This document shows, one piece after another, positions 29,214 to 40,305 of a stretch of DNA of 64,000 nucleotides. Each line of letters opens with the position of its first letter. Position 1 is the stretch's first letter. The notes below the pieces were generated by a model. It saw nothing but the letters and a program-made list of their open reading frames with translations, did not search any database and was not told the DNA's origin. Both the position numbers and the translations under genes were made by a program. The DNA comes from Nitrincola alkalisediminis (lineage in GTDB: Bacteria > Pseudomonadota > Gammaproteobacteria > Pseudomonadales > Balneatricaceae): NCBI RefSeq assembly GCF_009821115.1, contig NZ_VYTY01000012.1:59823-123822 (forward strand), in the 5' to 3' direction.

Positions 29214-29837
29214 TTAACTAATCATCGATTTCAACGCATGGCGAATCAGATCCTCGGAACTCGCCTGAGCACCCAACTGCTTGTACACCTGCTCTACAGC
29301 TTTCGTTGCCTGAGCAGGCTTATAACCTAAGGCCGCCAATGCACTTTCAGCTTCCAAGCGACTGTCCATACGCTCAACTTCCACTTGAGGCGTGCTAATT
29401 TCAGGAGACAACAAATCATGCGCAGATGAAAAACGTTTTTTCAAACGGTCTTTCATTTCAATAATCAGACGCTCGGCTGTTTTTTTACCCACACCTGGAA
29501 GTTTACATAAAGTCGTTACATCTTCTAACTCTACACAACGAATAAAGGCATCGCCTTGCGTACCCGACAAGATTGTAATGGCCAATTTAGGCCCAACGCC
29601 GTTGGTCTTAATCAGCTCCCTAAACAACCCTTTTTCTTGAATATCCGCAAACCCATACAACAACTGCGCATCTTCTCTGACCACCATGTGAGTGTACAAG
29701 GAAACCTCTTTCCCCACCTCTGGTAGCCGATAAAATGTATTCATTGACGCTTCAATTTCATACCCCACTCCTGCAACATCTAACAACATAAAGGGAGGAT
29801 TTTTCTCAAGCAAGATTCCACGCAAATGTCCAATCAT
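29214..29837 (-). CDS. ruvA: Holliday junction DNA helicase subunit RuvA
   Basis: A 207-residue tetrameric protein that holds the four-way junction. It has an OB-fold ([12 protein letters not shown], 1-63), tandem helix-hairpin-helix motifs ([23 protein letters not shown]), an acidic linker, and a C-terminal UBA-like domain that contacts RuvB ([14 protein letters not shown]). The length is standard. It follows the TRIC-type gene by six bases. Confidence 0.97.
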   Translation of the reverse strand: MIGHLRGILLEKNPPFMLLDVAGVGYEIEASMNTFYRLPEVGKEVSLYTHMVVREDAQLLYGFADIQEKGLFRELIKTNGVGPKLAITILSGTQGDAFIRCVELEDVTTLCKLPGVGKKTAERLIIEMKDRLKKRFSSAHDLLSPEISTPQVEVERMDSRLEAESALAALGYKPAQATKAVEQVYKQLGAQASSEDLIRHALKSMIS

Positions 29838-29843
29838 GGGGCA

Positions 29844-30536
29844 TCATTCCTCTGGATGTTTAGATTTTTTGAACAAACGCCGCAAGAGACGGGGCAAACG
29901 GGGTGGATGATCCATACCCGCCAAAACAAAGACAGGTAAACGCAACTCCAACACAATCGCGAGCATTCTAACGATAAAAATAATGGCGATCGTGATTAAG
30001 GCGAGCAAACCCGACTCAATAATGCCATGCAATGACACGTAAAATATTGCCCCAAGCAATGCACAGGTCGCGTAGAATTCATCGTGTCGCAAAATACCGG
30101 GGATTCGAACCGTCATTAAATCACGGATCATCCCACCCGCGCAGCCCGTCACCACGGCCATAACCACCGCGATGGTTGGTGTAAAACCCAACGACAGTGC
30201 TTTTTCAGCCCCAGCCACCGCAAACAATGCTAGACCCGCGGCATCGAGTGTCAGCAAGGCTCGCCGCGGATAAGGTCTATAACGACATACTGCAAAGGTA
30301 AACAATGCAGCAATCACGGCCGTCCACAACAGCACGGGATCTGCAATCCAAATTAATGGATGTGCATTCAAGCAGAGATCTCGCAGCGTTCCTCCACCCA
30401 AAGCCGTCACAATTGCCAGCACAATGACACCAAACATATCAATTTGGCGACCTTGCGCCGCTAAAACCCCTGTTGCAGCAAACACCGCAATACCCGCCAA
30501 ATCGGCATAATAGACAAACTCTGTCACCTCAATCAT
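29844..30536 (-). CDS. TRIC/UPF0126-family membrane channel (YicG-like)
   Basis: A 230-residue membrane protein with seven hydrophobic segments and two copies of the TRIC motif, [11 protein letters not shown] and [11 protein letters not shown]. Prokaryotic TRIC proteins form trimeric monovalent-cation (K+) channels. Some relatives have been linked to amino-acid traffic. Start ATG 30536 overlaps the ruvC stop by four bases (ATGA). Its position inside ruvC-ruvA is unusual and implies co-transcription with DNA repair genes. Confidence 0.87.
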   Translation of the reverse strand: MIEVTEFVYYADLAGIAVFAATGVLAAQGRQIDMFGVIVLAIVTALGGGTLRDLCLNAHPLIWIADPVLLWTAVIAALFTFAVCRYRPYPRRALLTLDAAGLALFAVAGAEKALSLGFTPTIAVVMAVVTGCAGGMIRDLMTVRIPGILRHDEFYATCALLGAIFYVSLHGIIESGLLALITIAIIFIVRMLAIVLELRLPVFVLAGMDHPPRLPRLLRRLFKKSKHPEE

Positions 30537-31048
30537 CGCCAACGCCCTCCACGACCTGAGTGATGTGTAACAACACTCAATAAAGAGCTACGAGAATGAG
30601 CATGACAAAGCGCAATCGCTAATGCATCAGCAGCATCCGCTTGTGGCAATCCAGGTAATTTCAAAATATGCGAAACCATGTGTTGAACTTGTGTTTTATC
30701 AGCGGAGCCTGAGCCCACTACCGACTGCTTTACTTTTCTTGCCGAGTATTCATAGACAGGTAACGACTGATTACTCGCGGCCACGATCGCCACTCCACGT
30801 GCCTGACCGAGCTTTAATGCAGAGTCTGCATTGCGAGCCATAAAAACCTGCTCTATGGCGCACTCTTGGGGGAGGTAACGCTCAATAATTTCCGTCACGC
30901 CGGCATACACTTGGCGCAAACGGTCCGGCAGCTCATCTCCTTTGATGCGGATACAGCCGCTGGCAATATACTCGTTTCGACCCGATACACTGTTAATCAC
31001 ACCGTACCCTGTAATCCGTGACCCCGGATCAATACCCAACACAATCAT
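30533..31048 (-). CDS. ruvC: Holliday junction resolvase RuvC
   Basis: A 171-residue dimeric endonuclease that cuts Holliday junctions. It starts with [16 protein letters not shown] (first catalytic Asp at 7), has [20 protein letters not shown] (catalytic Glu) and ends with [14 protein letters not shown] (catalytic Asp pair). Size and motifs are standard. It follows yebC by 25 bases, the conserved yebC-ruvC order. Confidence 0.97.
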   Translation of the reverse strand: MIVLGIDPGSRITGYGVINSVSGRNEYIASGCIRIKGDELPDRLRQVYAGVTEIIERYLPQECAIEQVFMARNADSALKLGQARGVAIVAASNQSLPVYEYSARKVKQSVVGSGSADKTQVQHMVSHILKLPGLPQADAADALAIALCHAHSRSSLLSVVTHHSGRGGRWR

Positions 31049-31073
31049 TCAGATCTCTCTGTATAAAGAGGCA

Positions 31074-31811
31074 TTACTCCATTGCCTCTTCCGGTATATT
31101 GGCGTTATGAAAGACATTCTGTACATCATCAAGATCTTCCAGAACATCCAGCAAACGCATAACCTTTTGCCCGGCTTCCAAATCGAGATCTATCTGTGTT
31201 GACGCCACCATGCCAACCTCAGCGTCCACAGGTGCAAAACCCGCATCCACCAACGCCTGCTTAACATCCATAAAGTCTGCCGAGCTGGTTAAGACCTCTA
31301 CAGTGCCTTCCTCATGGGTCACGATGTCTTCTGCTCCCGCCTCAAGGGCAACATCCATGATCATATCTTCAGTGACAGGTGCCTCAAACACTATCTGGCC
31401 TCGCTTAGTGAACAAGTAGGCAACGGAGCCATTCGTTCCTAAATTGCCACCGTGTTTAGAAAAAGCAGCCCTTACCTGCGACACCGTACGATTAATATTA
31501 TCGGTCATGCATTCAACAAGAATCGCAACACCACCTGGCGCATAGCCTTCATACGTCAGCTCATCGTAGTTTTCACCTTCGGCGCCACCCACTCCACGCT
31601 GAATAGCTTTATCGATTGTATCGCGCTTCATGTTAGCGCCCAGCGCTTTATCTACGGCAGCCCTAAGGCGAGGATTGTCTTCAGGTGCACCACCCCCTTC
31701 TTTTGCAGCCACCGTCAATTCGCGGATCAGCTTGGTGAACACCTTGCCACGCTTAGCATCTTGAGCCGCTTTTCTATGCTTTATATTGGCCCATTTGGAA
31801 TGACCTGCCAT
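31074..31811 (-). CDS. yebC: YebC/TACO1-family protein
   Basis: A 245-residue protein with the family opening [22 protein letters not shown] shortened here, then AIQRGVGG and the [13 protein letters not shown] segment. Family members act as transcription regulators in some bacteria and as translation factors that relieve ribosome stalling at polyproline in others. It lies upstream of ruvC as usual and downstream of the aspS terminator. Confidence 0.94.
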   Translation of the reverse strand: MAGHSKWANIKHRKAAQDAKRGKVFTKLIRELTVAAKEGGGAPEDNPRLRAAVDKALGANMKRDTIDKAIQRGVGGAEGENYDELTYEGYAPGGVAILVECMTDNINRTVSQVRAAFSKHGGNLGTNGSVAYLFTKRGQIVFEAPVTEDMIMDVALEAGAEDIVTHEEGTVEVLTSSADFMDVKQALVDAGFAPVDAEVGMVASTQIDLDLEAGQKVMRLLDVLEDLDDVQNVFHNANIPEEAME

Positions 31812-31865
31812 GCTACTCCCTCACTTTCGTATCGAACACGTCTCTAAGTAATACGCGTATAAAGT

Positions 31866-31892
31866 AAAAAGGGGCACCTGAGCACCCCTTTT
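31866..31892 (-). terminator. Terminator after aspS
   Basis: An 8-bp stem (AAAAGGGG 31867-31874, CCCCTTTT 31885-31892) with a 10-base loop lies between the aspS stop and the yebC start. On the minus strand it ends in a T-run. Confidence 0.75.
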
Positions 31893-31911
31893 AAGATTTC
31901 ATATGAATCTA

Positions 31912-33675
31912 TCAGGGTGCTTTTCGCACTTTGATATTAAGCTCTCTCAGCTGCGCTGCGCTAACCTCACCCGGCGCGTCTGTTAACAAACAGGCTGCAC
32001 TTTGGGTTTTCGGGAAGGCAATCACTTCACGAATGGATGAAGAGCCCGTCATTAACATAACTAGACGGTCCAAACCAAACGCCAAACCTCCGTGTGGAGG
32101 CGCACCGTAGCGCAATGCATTTAGCAGGAAGCCGAACTTCTCTTCCGCTTCTTCATCGGTAATGCCCAGCACCTTAAAGACGGCACGCTGCATTTCTTGA
32201 TCATGGATACGAACCGATCCACCACCAAGCTCAGTTCCATTCAACACCATATCATATGCACGAGACAACTTGCCTTCAGGCTGCTCAATCAACTCGGCAG
32301 GTGTGCAATTGGGTGAAGTAAATGGGTGATGTAGAGCGGTTAAGCCACCCTTTCCATCGTCCTCGAACATAGGGAAATCGACAACCCACAAAGGTGCCCA
32401 CTCGCATTGATGCATTTTCAAGTCTTCGCCGACTTTTAAACGCAGAGCACCGAGTGCTTCATTAACAACTTTCGCTTTATCTGCACCAAAGAAGACCAAG
32501 TCTCCGTTTTTCGCACCAACACGTTCCATTATTTTTAAAGCGACATCTTCGCCCAAAAACTTAACAATCGGAGATTGTAGGCCTTCAGCACCCTGAGCAA
32601 GATCATTGACCTTAATCCACGCCAAGCCTTTTGCACCGTAAATTGAGACAAACTTGGTGTAATCATCAATTTGCTTGCGCGTTAACTCAGCACCACCAGG
32701 TACATTCAACGCAGCGACTCGTCCATTTGGATCCTGAGCAGGCGCTGCAAAGACTTTAAAGTCCACAGCGGCTACCAAATCAGCCACATCGACAAGCTCC
32801 ATCGGAAAACGTAAATCAGGTTTATCCGAACCGTAACGCTGCATTGCCTCAGAGTATGGCATGTGCGGGAAGTCACCCAGCTCGACATTCAACAATTCGC
32901 TAAACAAACCGCGAATCATGGTCTCGGTGATGGCTATAATTTCATCCTCAGACAAGAACGAGGTCTCGATATCGATCTGAGTAAACTCTGGCTGACGATC
33001 TGCACGAAGATCCTCATCTCTAAAGCACTTTGCTATTTGATAATAGCGGTCAAAGCCAGACACCATCAGCAACTGTTTAAATAGCTGCGGTGACTGTGGC
33101 AACGCGAAGAAATGACCTTCGTGGGTACGGCTAGGAACAAGATAATCACGCGCACCCTCAGGTGTTGCCCGCGTCAAAATAGGGGTTTCAATATCAATAA
33201 ACCCGTTATTTTCTAAATAGTTACGTATATAGTGCGTAATTTGTGAACGAAAACGCAACTTACGCTGTATTTCAGGACGACGCAAATCAATAAAACGATT
33301 GCGCAAACGAACGTCTTCACCAACTTGTTGATGTTCATCCAGCTGGAAAGGGGGCGTGTCTGACTTGTTCAGAATACGCAGTTCTTTACCCAAAACCTCT
33401 ATGTCGCCCGTTGGCATGTCTTTATTTTCAGTTCCCGCAGGACGCGCACGAACGCTGCCACGCAACTCAATGACGTATTCGTTGCGCACACTGTCTGCCA
33501 ACTTGAAAGACTCGTGCCTATCAGGATCAAACACGACTTGAGTGATACCTTCACGATCTCTAACATCAAGAAAGATAACACCACCGTGATCACGGCGACG
33601 GTGAACCCACCCCATGAGAGTAATGTCTTGGCCGATATGTTCTTTGCGAAGATCGCCGCAATAATGGCTGCGCAT
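31912..33675 (-). CDS. aspS: Aspartyl-tRNA synthetase
   Basis: A 587-residue class II synthetase of the bacterial type. It has an OB-fold anticodon domain (about 1-105), motif 2 [16 protein letters not shown], the bacterial GAD insertion (about 285-420) and motif 3 [10 protein letters not shown]. The start ATG 33675 opens the conserved MRSHYCG sequence and has AGGAA about ten bases upstream. The ORF extends twelve codons further without support. It charges tRNA-Asp. Whether it is non-discriminating is not visible from the window. Confidence 0.97.
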   Translation of the reverse strand: MRSHYCGDLRKEHIGQDITLMGWVHRRRDHGGVIFLDVRDREGITQVVFDPDRHESFKLADSVRNEYVIELRGSVRARPAGTENKDMPTGDIEVLGKELRILNKSDTPPFQLDEHQQVGEDVRLRNRFIDLRRPEIQRKLRFRSQITHYIRNYLENNGFIDIETPILTRATPEGARDYLVPSRTHEGHFFALPQSPQLFKQLLMVSGFDRYYQIAKCFRDEDLRADRQPEFTQIDIETSFLSEDEIIAITETMIRGLFSELLNVELGDFPHMPYSEAMQRYGSDKPDLRFPMELVDVADLVAAVDFKVFAAPAQDPNGRVAALNVPGGAELTRKQIDDYTKFVSIYGAKGLAWIKVNDLAQGAEGLQSPIVKFLGEDVALKIMERVGAKNGDLVFFGADKAKVVNEALGALRLKVGEDLKMHQCEWAPLWVVDFPMFEDDGKGGLTALHHPFTSPNCTPAELIEQPEGKLSRAYDMVLNGTELGGGSVRIHDQEMQRAVFKVLGITDEEAEEKFGFLLNALRYGAPPHGGLAFGLDRLVMLMTGSSSIREVIAFPKTQSAACLLTDAPGEVSAAQLRELNIKVRKAP

Positions 33676-33771
33676 GATTGACTGTTCCTGTTCCCGTAAC
33701 TGTAAAAGCAAATAAGCGCGGGATTATACCCTATTATCTCGGGCCTGACAGCGTCCGCGCTATGATTCAAT

Positions 33772-34215
33772 TTAGAAAGGTGCAAAACTCATTTCGCCCT
33801 CAAGCAGCGTATGAATACGCTGACGAATTGACTCAATCTCCTCATCTGAATAAGGATTTGCATCAACTACTCCCCAGATAGGGGCTGGCCAAGCGACGTC
33901 ATCTTCATACCGAACGACATGATGAACATGCAACTGATGAACAACGTTCCCTAATGCAGCTACATTCATCTTGCGAGCCGAAAAAGAGTCAGCTAAAACC
34001 TGAGACAATACAGATGATTCCTTCAGCAACTGGATCTGATCCTCTTCAGATAAATGGTAAATCTCACTTACACCAGCTCTTCTGGGCACCAAAATAAACC
34101 AAGGATAATGGCTGTCATTCATCAGCAATACGCGACATAGAGGAAAATCCCCCATAATAAAGGTATCTGCCTCAAGCCGAGGATGCAGTTCAAACTCTAA
34201 CTCTAACTCGTCCAT
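33772..34215 (-). CDS. HIT-family nucleotide hydrolase
   Basis: A 147-residue protein of the histidine triad superfamily. The motif HQLHVHHVVR gives the H-x-H-x-H-type core with the catalytic middle His. The N-terminal half has FIMGDFPLCRVLLMNDSHYPWFILVPRR, typical of the HIT subgroup found next to aspS in pseudomonads. The start ATG 34215 has GGGAG five bases upstream. Its substrate is unknown (AMP-lysine or dinucleotide type hydrolysis is typical of HIT). Confidence 0.9.
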   Translation of the reverse strand: MDELELEFELHPRLEADTFIMGDFPLCRVLLMNDSHYPWFILVPRRAGVSEIYHLSEEDQIQLLKESSVLSQVLADSFSARKMNVAALGNVVHQLHVHHVVRYEDDVAWPAPIWGVVDANPYSDEEIESIRQRIHTLLEGEMSFAPF

Positions 34216-34289
34216 ACTCACTCCCGTGATATAAAAATACACTTAATACGTATAGGATGGGGGGTATCTAAAAAACAGTATAGGTGATT

Positions 34290-35438
34290 ATGTATCAAGT
34301 CAGAAGTATTGAAGGCATTTCAGAAATAAGTGCTAAGGATTGGAATCATTTATGCGGCCAAGACTACCCTTTCCTTCGACATGAGTTCTTACATGCGCTG
34401 GAAGCATCTTCAGCTGTATCGCCTTCAACAGGCTGGACACCCTGTCATCTATTAATGAATGAGGGTCGTCAGCTTATTGCTGTCATGCCCATGTATATCA
34501 AGACACACTCTTATGGTGAATATGTGTTCGACTGGGTCTGGGCAGACGCCTGGCAACGCTACGGTTTGCCCTACTATCCCAAATTACTGACAGCCATCCC
34601 CTTCACGCCCGCCACGGGTCCACGTATCGGCACACATCACCCACTCAATAAAATAGTACCCTTATTTATTGAGGCCATCCAAGCACTAGGTGAATCATTT
34701 AACACCAGCGGATGGCACGGTTTATTTACCGAGCCTGAGTTGACGCAAATAGGTAAAGACCAAGGGCTTTTCACTCGACTCGGCACCCAATACCACTGGT
34801 TCAACCGCCAATACTCTGACTTTGAACACTATTTAGCGCACATGATGTCCCGAAAGCGAAAGAGCATCCGCAAGGAACGCGATAAAATTAGCAAACTCAA
34901 TCTAAGGATTCGTTGTTTAGAAGGACATGAAATTGACAGCACGGCTTTAAATCATTTTTATCAATTTTACCAAATCACGCATTTGAAACGCGGGCGCAAA
35001 GGCTATTTAAACCGCGCGTTTTTTGAACAAATCGTCCAAAAACTACCCGAACAGCTTATGCTGTGCAGTGTCGAAAGAAGCACGGAAGTCATCGCAAGCG
35101 CCCTCTTTTTTAAAAGCTCGACGACCTTATTTGGACGCTACTGGGGCGCTACAGAAGAGATCGATGGCCTGCACTTCGAGACCTGCTATTATCAAGGAAT
35201 CGAGTACGCAATACGACATGGGCTGCAGCGCTTCGATCCTGGGGCTCAAGGAGAGCACAAAATTGCACGCGGCTTTGAGCCCGTTGACACTTGGTCATTG
35301 CACTGGCTGGCGGAGACAGGGTTTCAGCCAGCGCTGACACAATTTTTAGAAGAGGAACATCAGCACATCCGAGCGCAACAGGATGACCTAAGAACCTATC
35401 TACCCTTCCATAAAAACACTCATTCACAAGAGGACTAA
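34290..35438 (+). CDS. GNAT-fold protein of the DUF482/COG3146 family
   Basis: A 382-residue cytoplasmic protein with the N-terminal W-x-x-L-...-PFLRHEFLHALE opening and the FNTSGWHGLFTEPE and QGEHKIARGFEP segments of the DUF482 (peptidogalycan biosynthesis/recognition) family. The C-terminal half resembles the FemAB/GNAT acyltransferase fold. The substrate is unknown. ATG 34290 was chosen because AGG lies five bases before it. A GTG two codons upstream is the alternative. It is divergent from the HIT gene. Confidence 0.82.
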   Translation: MYQVRSIEGISEISAKDWNHLCGQDYPFLRHEFLHALEASSAVSPSTGWTPCHLLMNEGRQLIAVMPMYIKTHSYGEYVFDWVWADAWQRYGLPYYPKLLTAIPFTPATGPRIGTHHPLNKIVPLFIEAIQALGESFNTSGWHGLFTEPELTQIGKDQGLFTRLGTQYHWFNRQYSDFEHYLAHMMSRKRKSIRKERDKISKLNLRIRCLEGHEIDSTALNHFYQFYQITHLKRGRKGYLNRAFFEQIVQKLPEQLMLCSVERSTEVIASALFFKSSTTLFGRYWGATEEIDGLHFETCYYQGIEYAIRHGLQRFDPGAQGEHKIARGFEPVDTWSLHWLAETGFQPALTQFLEEEHQHIRAQQDDLRTYLPFHKNTHSQED

Positions 35439-35448
35439 GCCTCCTTGT

Positions 35449-36600
35449 TTAATGAAGCGCTATACTGGCAAAGGTGGGTTCGTCTCTTGCCTGCGCCAAC
35501 GCCTTGATCGCCGAAGACACTCGATCCTTAATGCCCTCATTTGGCATAGGCGGCAGTGTTAGCGTCATCTTAGGAGCAAGCAATACCTCTTCTGATGCTG
35601 TCGCTTTTGAATGCATGCCTTGGCGCTCTTCACGTGGTGGAATACCGAAATACTCTCGATAACATTTAGAAAAATGAGGCGTTGAAGCAAATCCGCATGC
35701 AGACGCAACCTCAATAATAGACAAACCACTTTGCTTAAGCAGTTGCCGAGCACGGATTAATCGCAGCTTTAAATAGTAACGTGATGGTGAGCAATCCAAA
35801 TATTTTTGAAACAAACGCTCAAGCTGTCGCCGAGACAAATCGACATAACTGGCCAACTCATCAAGCGTTAACAACTCTTCAAGATTAGACTCCATCAACG
35901 CCACAATCTCTAAGAGTTTAGGCTGATTTGAACCCAACACATGCTTTAAAGGGACACGCTGCTGATCTTGTTCTCCCCTGACGCGATCATAAATAAACAT
36001 ATCCGAAATACCTGCAGACAGGTCCTTACCATGATCACGCGCAATTAACGTCAGCATCATATCCAACGGCGCGGTTCCACCTGACGAAGTTAAACGATCA
36101 CGGTCGATACTAAACAAACGCGAACTTAACTCTACACGCGGATAAGCTTCATGCATTGAAGCGATACACTCCCAGTGTATACTTGCCTCATAATGATCCA
36201 ATAAACCCGCCATCGCCAATACCCAACTCCCCGTGCAAATGGCGCCAAGCTGACGGTGCTGACGAGCTTGCAATTGCAACCACTGTAAATGCTCTTTACT
36301 GGCACTGCGCTGAGGGGCAATACCACCACAGACAATAACCATGTCCAGCGGCAGGGCTTCATGCGTAGATGCATCCGGCGTAACACTCAAGCCATCACTT
36401 GCCTGCACAACCCTTCCACCCAAGCTTAGGGTATACCATTGATACAGCTCTTTCCCCGAAAGCTGATTTGCCATGCGCAACGGCTCAATGGCCGATGCCA
36501 ATGAAATCAAAGTGAAATTATCCAGTAATAAAAAACCTATATGCTTAACACTGGTATTTGTGCTGGGTCGAGCACGAGAATAAGAAAGATCTGATGACAT
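35449..36600 (-). CDS. gbdR: AraC-family regulator of glycine betaine catabolism (GbdR)
   Basis: A 383-residue GlxA-type regulator. An N-terminal DJ-1/PfpI-like ligand domain (about 20-200) has IGFLLLDNFTLISLASAIEPLRMANQLSG shortened here and the AICTGSWVLAMAGLL elbow. A C-terminal AraC DNA-binding domain (about 225-330) has two helix-turn-helix motifs. In Pseudomonas GbdR responds to betaine and dimethylglycine and activates gbc, dgc, sox and related genes. ATG 36600 has GGAG eight bases upstream. Its place next to betBA and in this catabolic block supports the name. Confidence 0.88.
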   Translation of the reverse strand: MSSDLSYSRARPSTNTSVKHIGFLLLDNFTLISLASAIEPLRMANQLSGKELYQWYTLSLGGRVVQASDGLSVTPDASTHEALPLDMVIVCGGIAPQRSASKEHLQWLQLQARQHRQLGAICTGSWVLAMAGLLDHYEASIHWECIASMHEAYPRVELSSRLFSIDRDRLTSSGGTAPLDMMLTLIARDHGKDLSAGISDMFIYDRVRGEQDQQRVPLKHVLGSNQPKLLEIVALMESNLEELLTLDELASYVDLSRRQLERLFQKYLDCSPSRYYLKLRLIRARQLLKQSGLSIIEVASACGFASTPHFSKCYREYFGIPPREERQGMHSKATASEEVLLAPKMTLTLPPMPNEGIKDRVSSAIKALAQARDEPTFASIALH

Positions 36601-36993
36601 TGACAAAACTCCGAGTTTTTTGTGTCGCTAAAAAATCTTAAGCAAGACTAATGCCAAAAAAAGCATAACTTGCACTTTCGATCTGTCAGCGACGTTTTTA
36701 TTGTTATTATGGTTTGTGAGAAAAGATTGATAGCTCACTGAACCTCGATGTCGTTTTTGGGCACGTTCTGGGTCAACAGTAACTGAATTTGATACGTTTA
36801 GCATGTAGTTTTTGTTGCATGCACGGAAATGAGTATTGCTATACAGCATCAATTGCCTGTGTTTTTTTTATCTATTTCAAACACGACCTATAACATCCCA
36901 TCTGCGCCACCCGCATGACCTCTATGCGGTTGATATTCGTCTAAAAATGAAAAGATTCTTTGAATTATCAACAACTAATAATAAACCACAAAA

Positions 36994-37009
36994 CTTGATG
37001 ATCATCAAG
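36994..37009. promoter_or_regulatory. Perfect 16-bp palindrome upstream of the betB promoter
   Basis: CTTGATGATCATCAAG reads the same on both strands and ends eight bases before the -35 box. It shares the TTGAT half-site with the second palindrome downstream of the promoter. It is a candidate operator for BetI or another dimeric regulator. Confidence 0.55.
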
Positions 37010-37017
37010 ATTCCTAT

Positions 37018-37046
37018 TTGACAATACAAAATTATTTTTATAGATT
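37018..37046 (+). promoter_or_regulatory. Candidate sigma-70 promoter of betB
   Basis: TTGACA (37018-37023), a 17-base spacer and TAGATT (37041-37046). It lies about 80 bases before the betB ATG and between two palindromes. Confidence 0.55.
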
Positions 37047-37063
37047 CAAAACAAGAATGACGC

Positions 37064-37088
37064 AGATCAATGATTTTTTGCTTGATCT
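37064..37088. promoter_or_regulatory. Inverted repeat between promoter and betB start
   Basis: AGATCAA (37064-37070) and TTGATCT (37082-37088) are perfect inverted repeats with an 11-base spacer (half-sites 18 bases apart). The location just downstream of the predicted transcription start suits repression, probably by the TetR-type BetI encoded downstream. Confidence 0.55.
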
Positions 37089-37124
37089 ATACTTTACGAT
37101 TTCGACTTACTCAATGCAGGATTA

Positions 37125-38597
37125 ATGAACATGACACGCTTTCCCGAGCACGCACTTTACATTCACGGTGAATATTACCAAGCGACGTCAAACAAAACCT
37201 TTACGACACATAATCCTGCAACAGGGGAAGTATTGGCCAGCATTCAGGAGGCCAGCTTAGAAGACATAGATGTAGCCGTTAAAAGCGCGCGTGCCGGCTT
37301 TAAGATATGGTCAAAAATGACCGGAACTGAGCGTAGCCGCATTCTAATGCGCGCCGTTGACCTATTGCGTGAGCGCAACGATGAACTAGCGCAGCTTGAA
37401 GTTTTGGATACTGGCAAACCTTGGCAAGAAGCCTCGGTTGTTGATATCGCCTCCGGTGCTGATTGCATTGAGTACTTTGCAGGTTTAGCACCCACTCTTC
37501 GTGGCTATCATGTCGATCTAAACCACGCCTTTGGCTACACTCGCCGCGAGCCCTTAGGCGTTTGTGCAGGGATTGGTGCATGGAACTACCCTATCCAGAT
37601 TGCTTGCTGGAAAGCCGCCATGGCGCTTGCCTGTGGCAACAGCTTAATTTATAAGCCCGCCACTCTGACTCCACTCACCGCATATAAACTGGCCGAAATC
37701 TTTACAGAAGCGGGTCTACCAGCAGGTGTTTTCAATGTTATTTCAGGTGGGGCTGATGTCGGAAATGCGCTTTCACTTCACCCAGGTATCGACAAAATCT
37801 CCTTAACTGGCTCCACGGCTACAGGCAAAAAGGTAATGGCCGCCGCCGCTACGACACTTAAGCAAGTGAGTATGGAACTTGGAGGCAAATCGCCATTAAT
37901 TATCTTTGATGATGCAAATCTAGACAATGCCGTCTCTGCCGCCATGCTGGCTAACTTTTACACTCAGGGTGAAATTTGCACCAATGGCACCCGCGTGTTC
38001 GTCCACAAAGATATTAAAGATGCGTTCATCGAACGCCTTGTAAATCGCACAAAGCAATTAATTATTGGCGACCCTATGAACCCAACAACCCAAGTTGGAG
38101 CGCTCATTTCACAGGATCACATGGAAAAAGTGCTCGGTTACATACAATCGGCTGTGGATGAAGGTGCAACGCTTGTCTGTGGCGGACAAGCCGCTCAGGT
38201 CGAAGGCCTTCCTCAGGGGTATTTTGTAGAACCCACCGTCTTTGCTGACTGTCGTGATGATATGACGATTTGTCAGGATGAGATTTTTGGGCCTGTTATG
38301 TCGATTCTTGAATTTAACGATGAAGCCGACGTAATCGAACGTGCAAACAAAACAGATTACGGACTTGCAGCGGGTATTTTTACACAAAACCTCGCACGCG
38401 CTCACCGCGTCATTGCCGAAATTGATGCAGGAACCTGCTGGATCAACAATTACAACATCACCCCGATTGAGCTGCCTATTGGAGGTTTCAAACTGTCGGG
38501 TATCGGTCATGAAAATGGACCAGAAGCCATCCATCACTATACACGTTTAAAAAGCGTTTATGTGGAACTTGGCGACGTAGACAGTCCTTACGCGTAA
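37125..38597 (+). CDS. betB: Betaine aldehyde dehydrogenase
   Basis: A 490-residue NAD(P)-dependent aldehyde dehydrogenase that makes glycine betaine. The opening [12 protein letters not shown] is typical of BetB. It has the cofactor motif [12 protein letters not shown], the general-base Glu in MELGGKSP (about 251), the catalytic Cys in GEICTNGTR (about 285) and a [12 protein letters not shown] tail. A second ATG two codons later has a better distance to AGG. It is the first gene of betB-betA. Confidence 0.95.
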   Translation: MNMTRFPEHALYIHGEYYQATSNKTFTTHNPATGEVLASIQEASLEDIDVAVKSARAGFKIWSKMTGTERSRILMRAVDLLRERNDELAQLEVLDTGKPWQEASVVDIASGADCIEYFAGLAPTLRGYHVDLNHAFGYTRREPLGVCAGIGAWNYPIQIACWKAAMALACGNSLIYKPATLTPLTAYKLAEIFTEAGLPAGVFNVISGGADVGNALSLHPGIDKISLTGSTATGKKVMAAAATTLKQVSMELGGKSPLIIFDDANLDNAVSAAMLANFYTQGEICTNGTRVFVHKDIKDAFIERLVNRTKQLIIGDPMNPTTQVGALISQDHMEKVLGYIQSAVDEGATLVCGGQAAQVEGLPQGYFVEPTVFADCRDDMTICQDEIFGPVMSILEFNDEADVIERANKTDYGLAAGIFTQNLARAHRVIAEIDAGTCWINNYNITPIELPIGGFKLSGIGHENGPEAIHHYTRLKSVYVELGDVDSPYA

Positions 38598-38622
38598 TTC
38601 TTTTAGCAGGCGAGTTCAGGTC

Positions 38623-40305
38623 ATGAATAAAACATACGATTACATAATAGTAGGTGCGGGGTCAGCAGGTTGTGTGCTGGCGATGCGCCTAACCGAGTCC
38701 GGTGAGCACAGCGTTTTACTGATTGAAGCAGGCGGTAGTGATAAGAGCCTCTTTATTCAGATGCCCACCGCACTCTCCTATCCCATGAATAACCCAAAGT
38801 ACAACTGGGAATTCGAGAGCGTTAGTGAGCCTGGATTAAATGGACGTAAGTTGCACTGCCCGCGTGGAAAAGTGCTTGGCGGCAGCTCTTCAATTAATGG
38901 AATGGTCTATGTACGCGGTCATGCCTGCGACTTTGACGAGTGGGAAAGCCTAGGCGCTAAACACTGGAACTATCAAAACTGTTTGCCCTATTTTCAGAAA
39001 GCCGAGCAATGGATTGAAGGAAAAGACGGGTATCGAGGTGGATCTGGTCCACTAAACACCTGTGCGGGCAATGACATGAAGCTCAACCCCCTCTACGAAA
39101 CCTTTATTAAAGCAGGCGAAGAGGCAGGATATCCAACCACCGAAGATTATAATGGATATCGCCAAGAAGGCTTTGGAAAAATGCATATGACGGTTAAGAA
39201 TGGCGTTCGCTGGTCAACGGCCAATGCATATCTTAAACCCATTTTGCATCGCCCAAACCTCACCTTAGTGACGCATGCATTAACGCACCGCGTCATCCTC
39301 AAGGATAAACAGGCACAAGGGGTTGAATACCAAATCGGCAATACGCTTTACCAAGCGACGGCCAACAAAGAAGTCATTCTTAGCGCAGGCTCAATCGGCT
39401 CTCCAACACTCCTGCAACTTTCTGGTATCGGCCCTGCTCCTGTTCTTCAAGCAGCTGGCGTTCCTCTGGTTCATGAGCTGCCGGGCGTAGGTGAAAACCT
39501 TCAAGATCATCTTGAAGTATACTTTCAATACAAATGCTTAAAGCCAATTACCCTGAACAGTAAGCTCGACCTTCTGAGCAAAGGATTAATCGGTGTGGAA
39601 TGGATCACCCAGAAAAAAGGGCTCGGAGCAACAAACCATTTTGAGTCTTGCGGCTTTATTCGATCCAGAGCCAATTTAAAATGGCCAGACATTCAATATC
39701 ATTTTTTACCCGCAGCCATGCGTTATGACGGCCAAGCCGCGTTTTCAGGTCACGGTTTTCAAATGCATGTTGGGCCGAATAAACCAAAAAGCCGTGGATT
39801 TGTTCGAATTCTATCCAGCGATCCCCGTCAAAAGCCATTGATTCAGTTTAATTACTTACAAGACGAGCGTGATCGATTGGATTGGCGCAATACAATACAC
39901 CTCACACGTGAAATTATTCGTCAGCCTGCCATGGATGAATTTAGAGGTGATGAAATACAACCTGGCCAATCCGTGCAAACGGATGCAGAGATCGACACCT
40001 GGGTAAGCAATAATGTCGAGAGCGCATACCACCCCTCTTGCACCTGCAAGATTGGTCAGGATGACGACCCGCTTGCTGTGCTCAACGAGTTTTGCCAAGT
40101 GCGCGGCATTCAGGGATTACGTGTCGTAGACTCATCTGTTTTTCCGAGCATTACCAATGGCAACCTCAATGCACCCACGATCATGGTAGCCGAGCGTGCC
40201 GCCGATATGATTTTAAATAAGCCATTGTTACCTGCTGCAAATGCATCCACTTGGATCGATCCAAACTGGCAAACACAGCAACGTTTAAACCAACCAAAGC
40301 GATAG
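38623..40305 (+). CDS. betA: Choline dehydrogenase
   Basis: A 560-residue GMC-family flavoprotein, membrane-associated, that oxidises choline to betaine aldehyde. The FAD motif [14 protein letters not shown] starts at residue 7. The GMC signatures [18 protein letters not shown] and [17 protein letters not shown] are intact. The catalytic His lies in [11 protein letters not shown], with a second conserved His/Asn in [10 protein letters not shown]. It lies 25 bases after betB, so they are one operon. A strong hairpin covers the stop codon. Confidence 0.95.
   Translation: MNKTYDYIIVGAGSAGCVLAMRLTESGEHSVLLIEAGGSDKSLFIQMPTALSYPMNNPKYNWEFESVSEPGLNGRKLHCPRGKVLGGSSSINGMVYVRGHACDFDEWESLGAKHWNYQNCLPYFQKAEQWIEGKDGYRGGSGPLNTCAGNDMKLNPLYETFIKAGEEAGYPTTEDYNGYRQEGFGKMHMTVKNGVRWSTANAYLKPILHRPNLTLVTHALTHRVILKDKQAQGVEYQIGNTLYQATANKEVILSAGSIGSPTLLQLSGIGPAPVLQAAGVPLVHELPGVGENLQDHLEVYFQYKCLKPITLNSKLDLLSKGLIGVEWITQKKGLGATNHFESCGFIRSRANLKWPDIQYHFLPAAMRYDGQAAFSGHGFQMHVGPNKPKSRGFVRILSSDPRQKPLIQFNYLQDERDRLDWRNTIHLTREIIRQPAMDEFRGDEIQPGQSVQTDAEIDTWVSNNVESAYHPSCTCKIGQDDDPLAVLNEFCQVRGIQGLRVVDSSVFPSITNGNLNAPTIMVAERAADMILNKPLLPAANASTWIDPNWQTQQRLNQPKR

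Larger units (their letters stand above)
36601..37124. other. Intergenic control region gbdR/betB
   Basis: A 524-base AT-rich region between divergent gbdR and betB without a convincing gene. It contains a betB promoter candidate, two palindromes (listed separately) and TGTCGC-like boxes at 36623-36628, 36689-36693 (reverse) and 36749-36754 (TGTCGT). A 74-codon ORF on the minus strand has no ribosome site and unnatural composition and is not called. Confidence 0.6.

Noticed and set aside
36628..36852. 74-codon minus-strand ORF in the gbdR/betB intergenic region
   Set aside because: No ribosome site, unnatural Asn/Ser/His composition, and it overlaps a region with operator-like features. It is probably chance.
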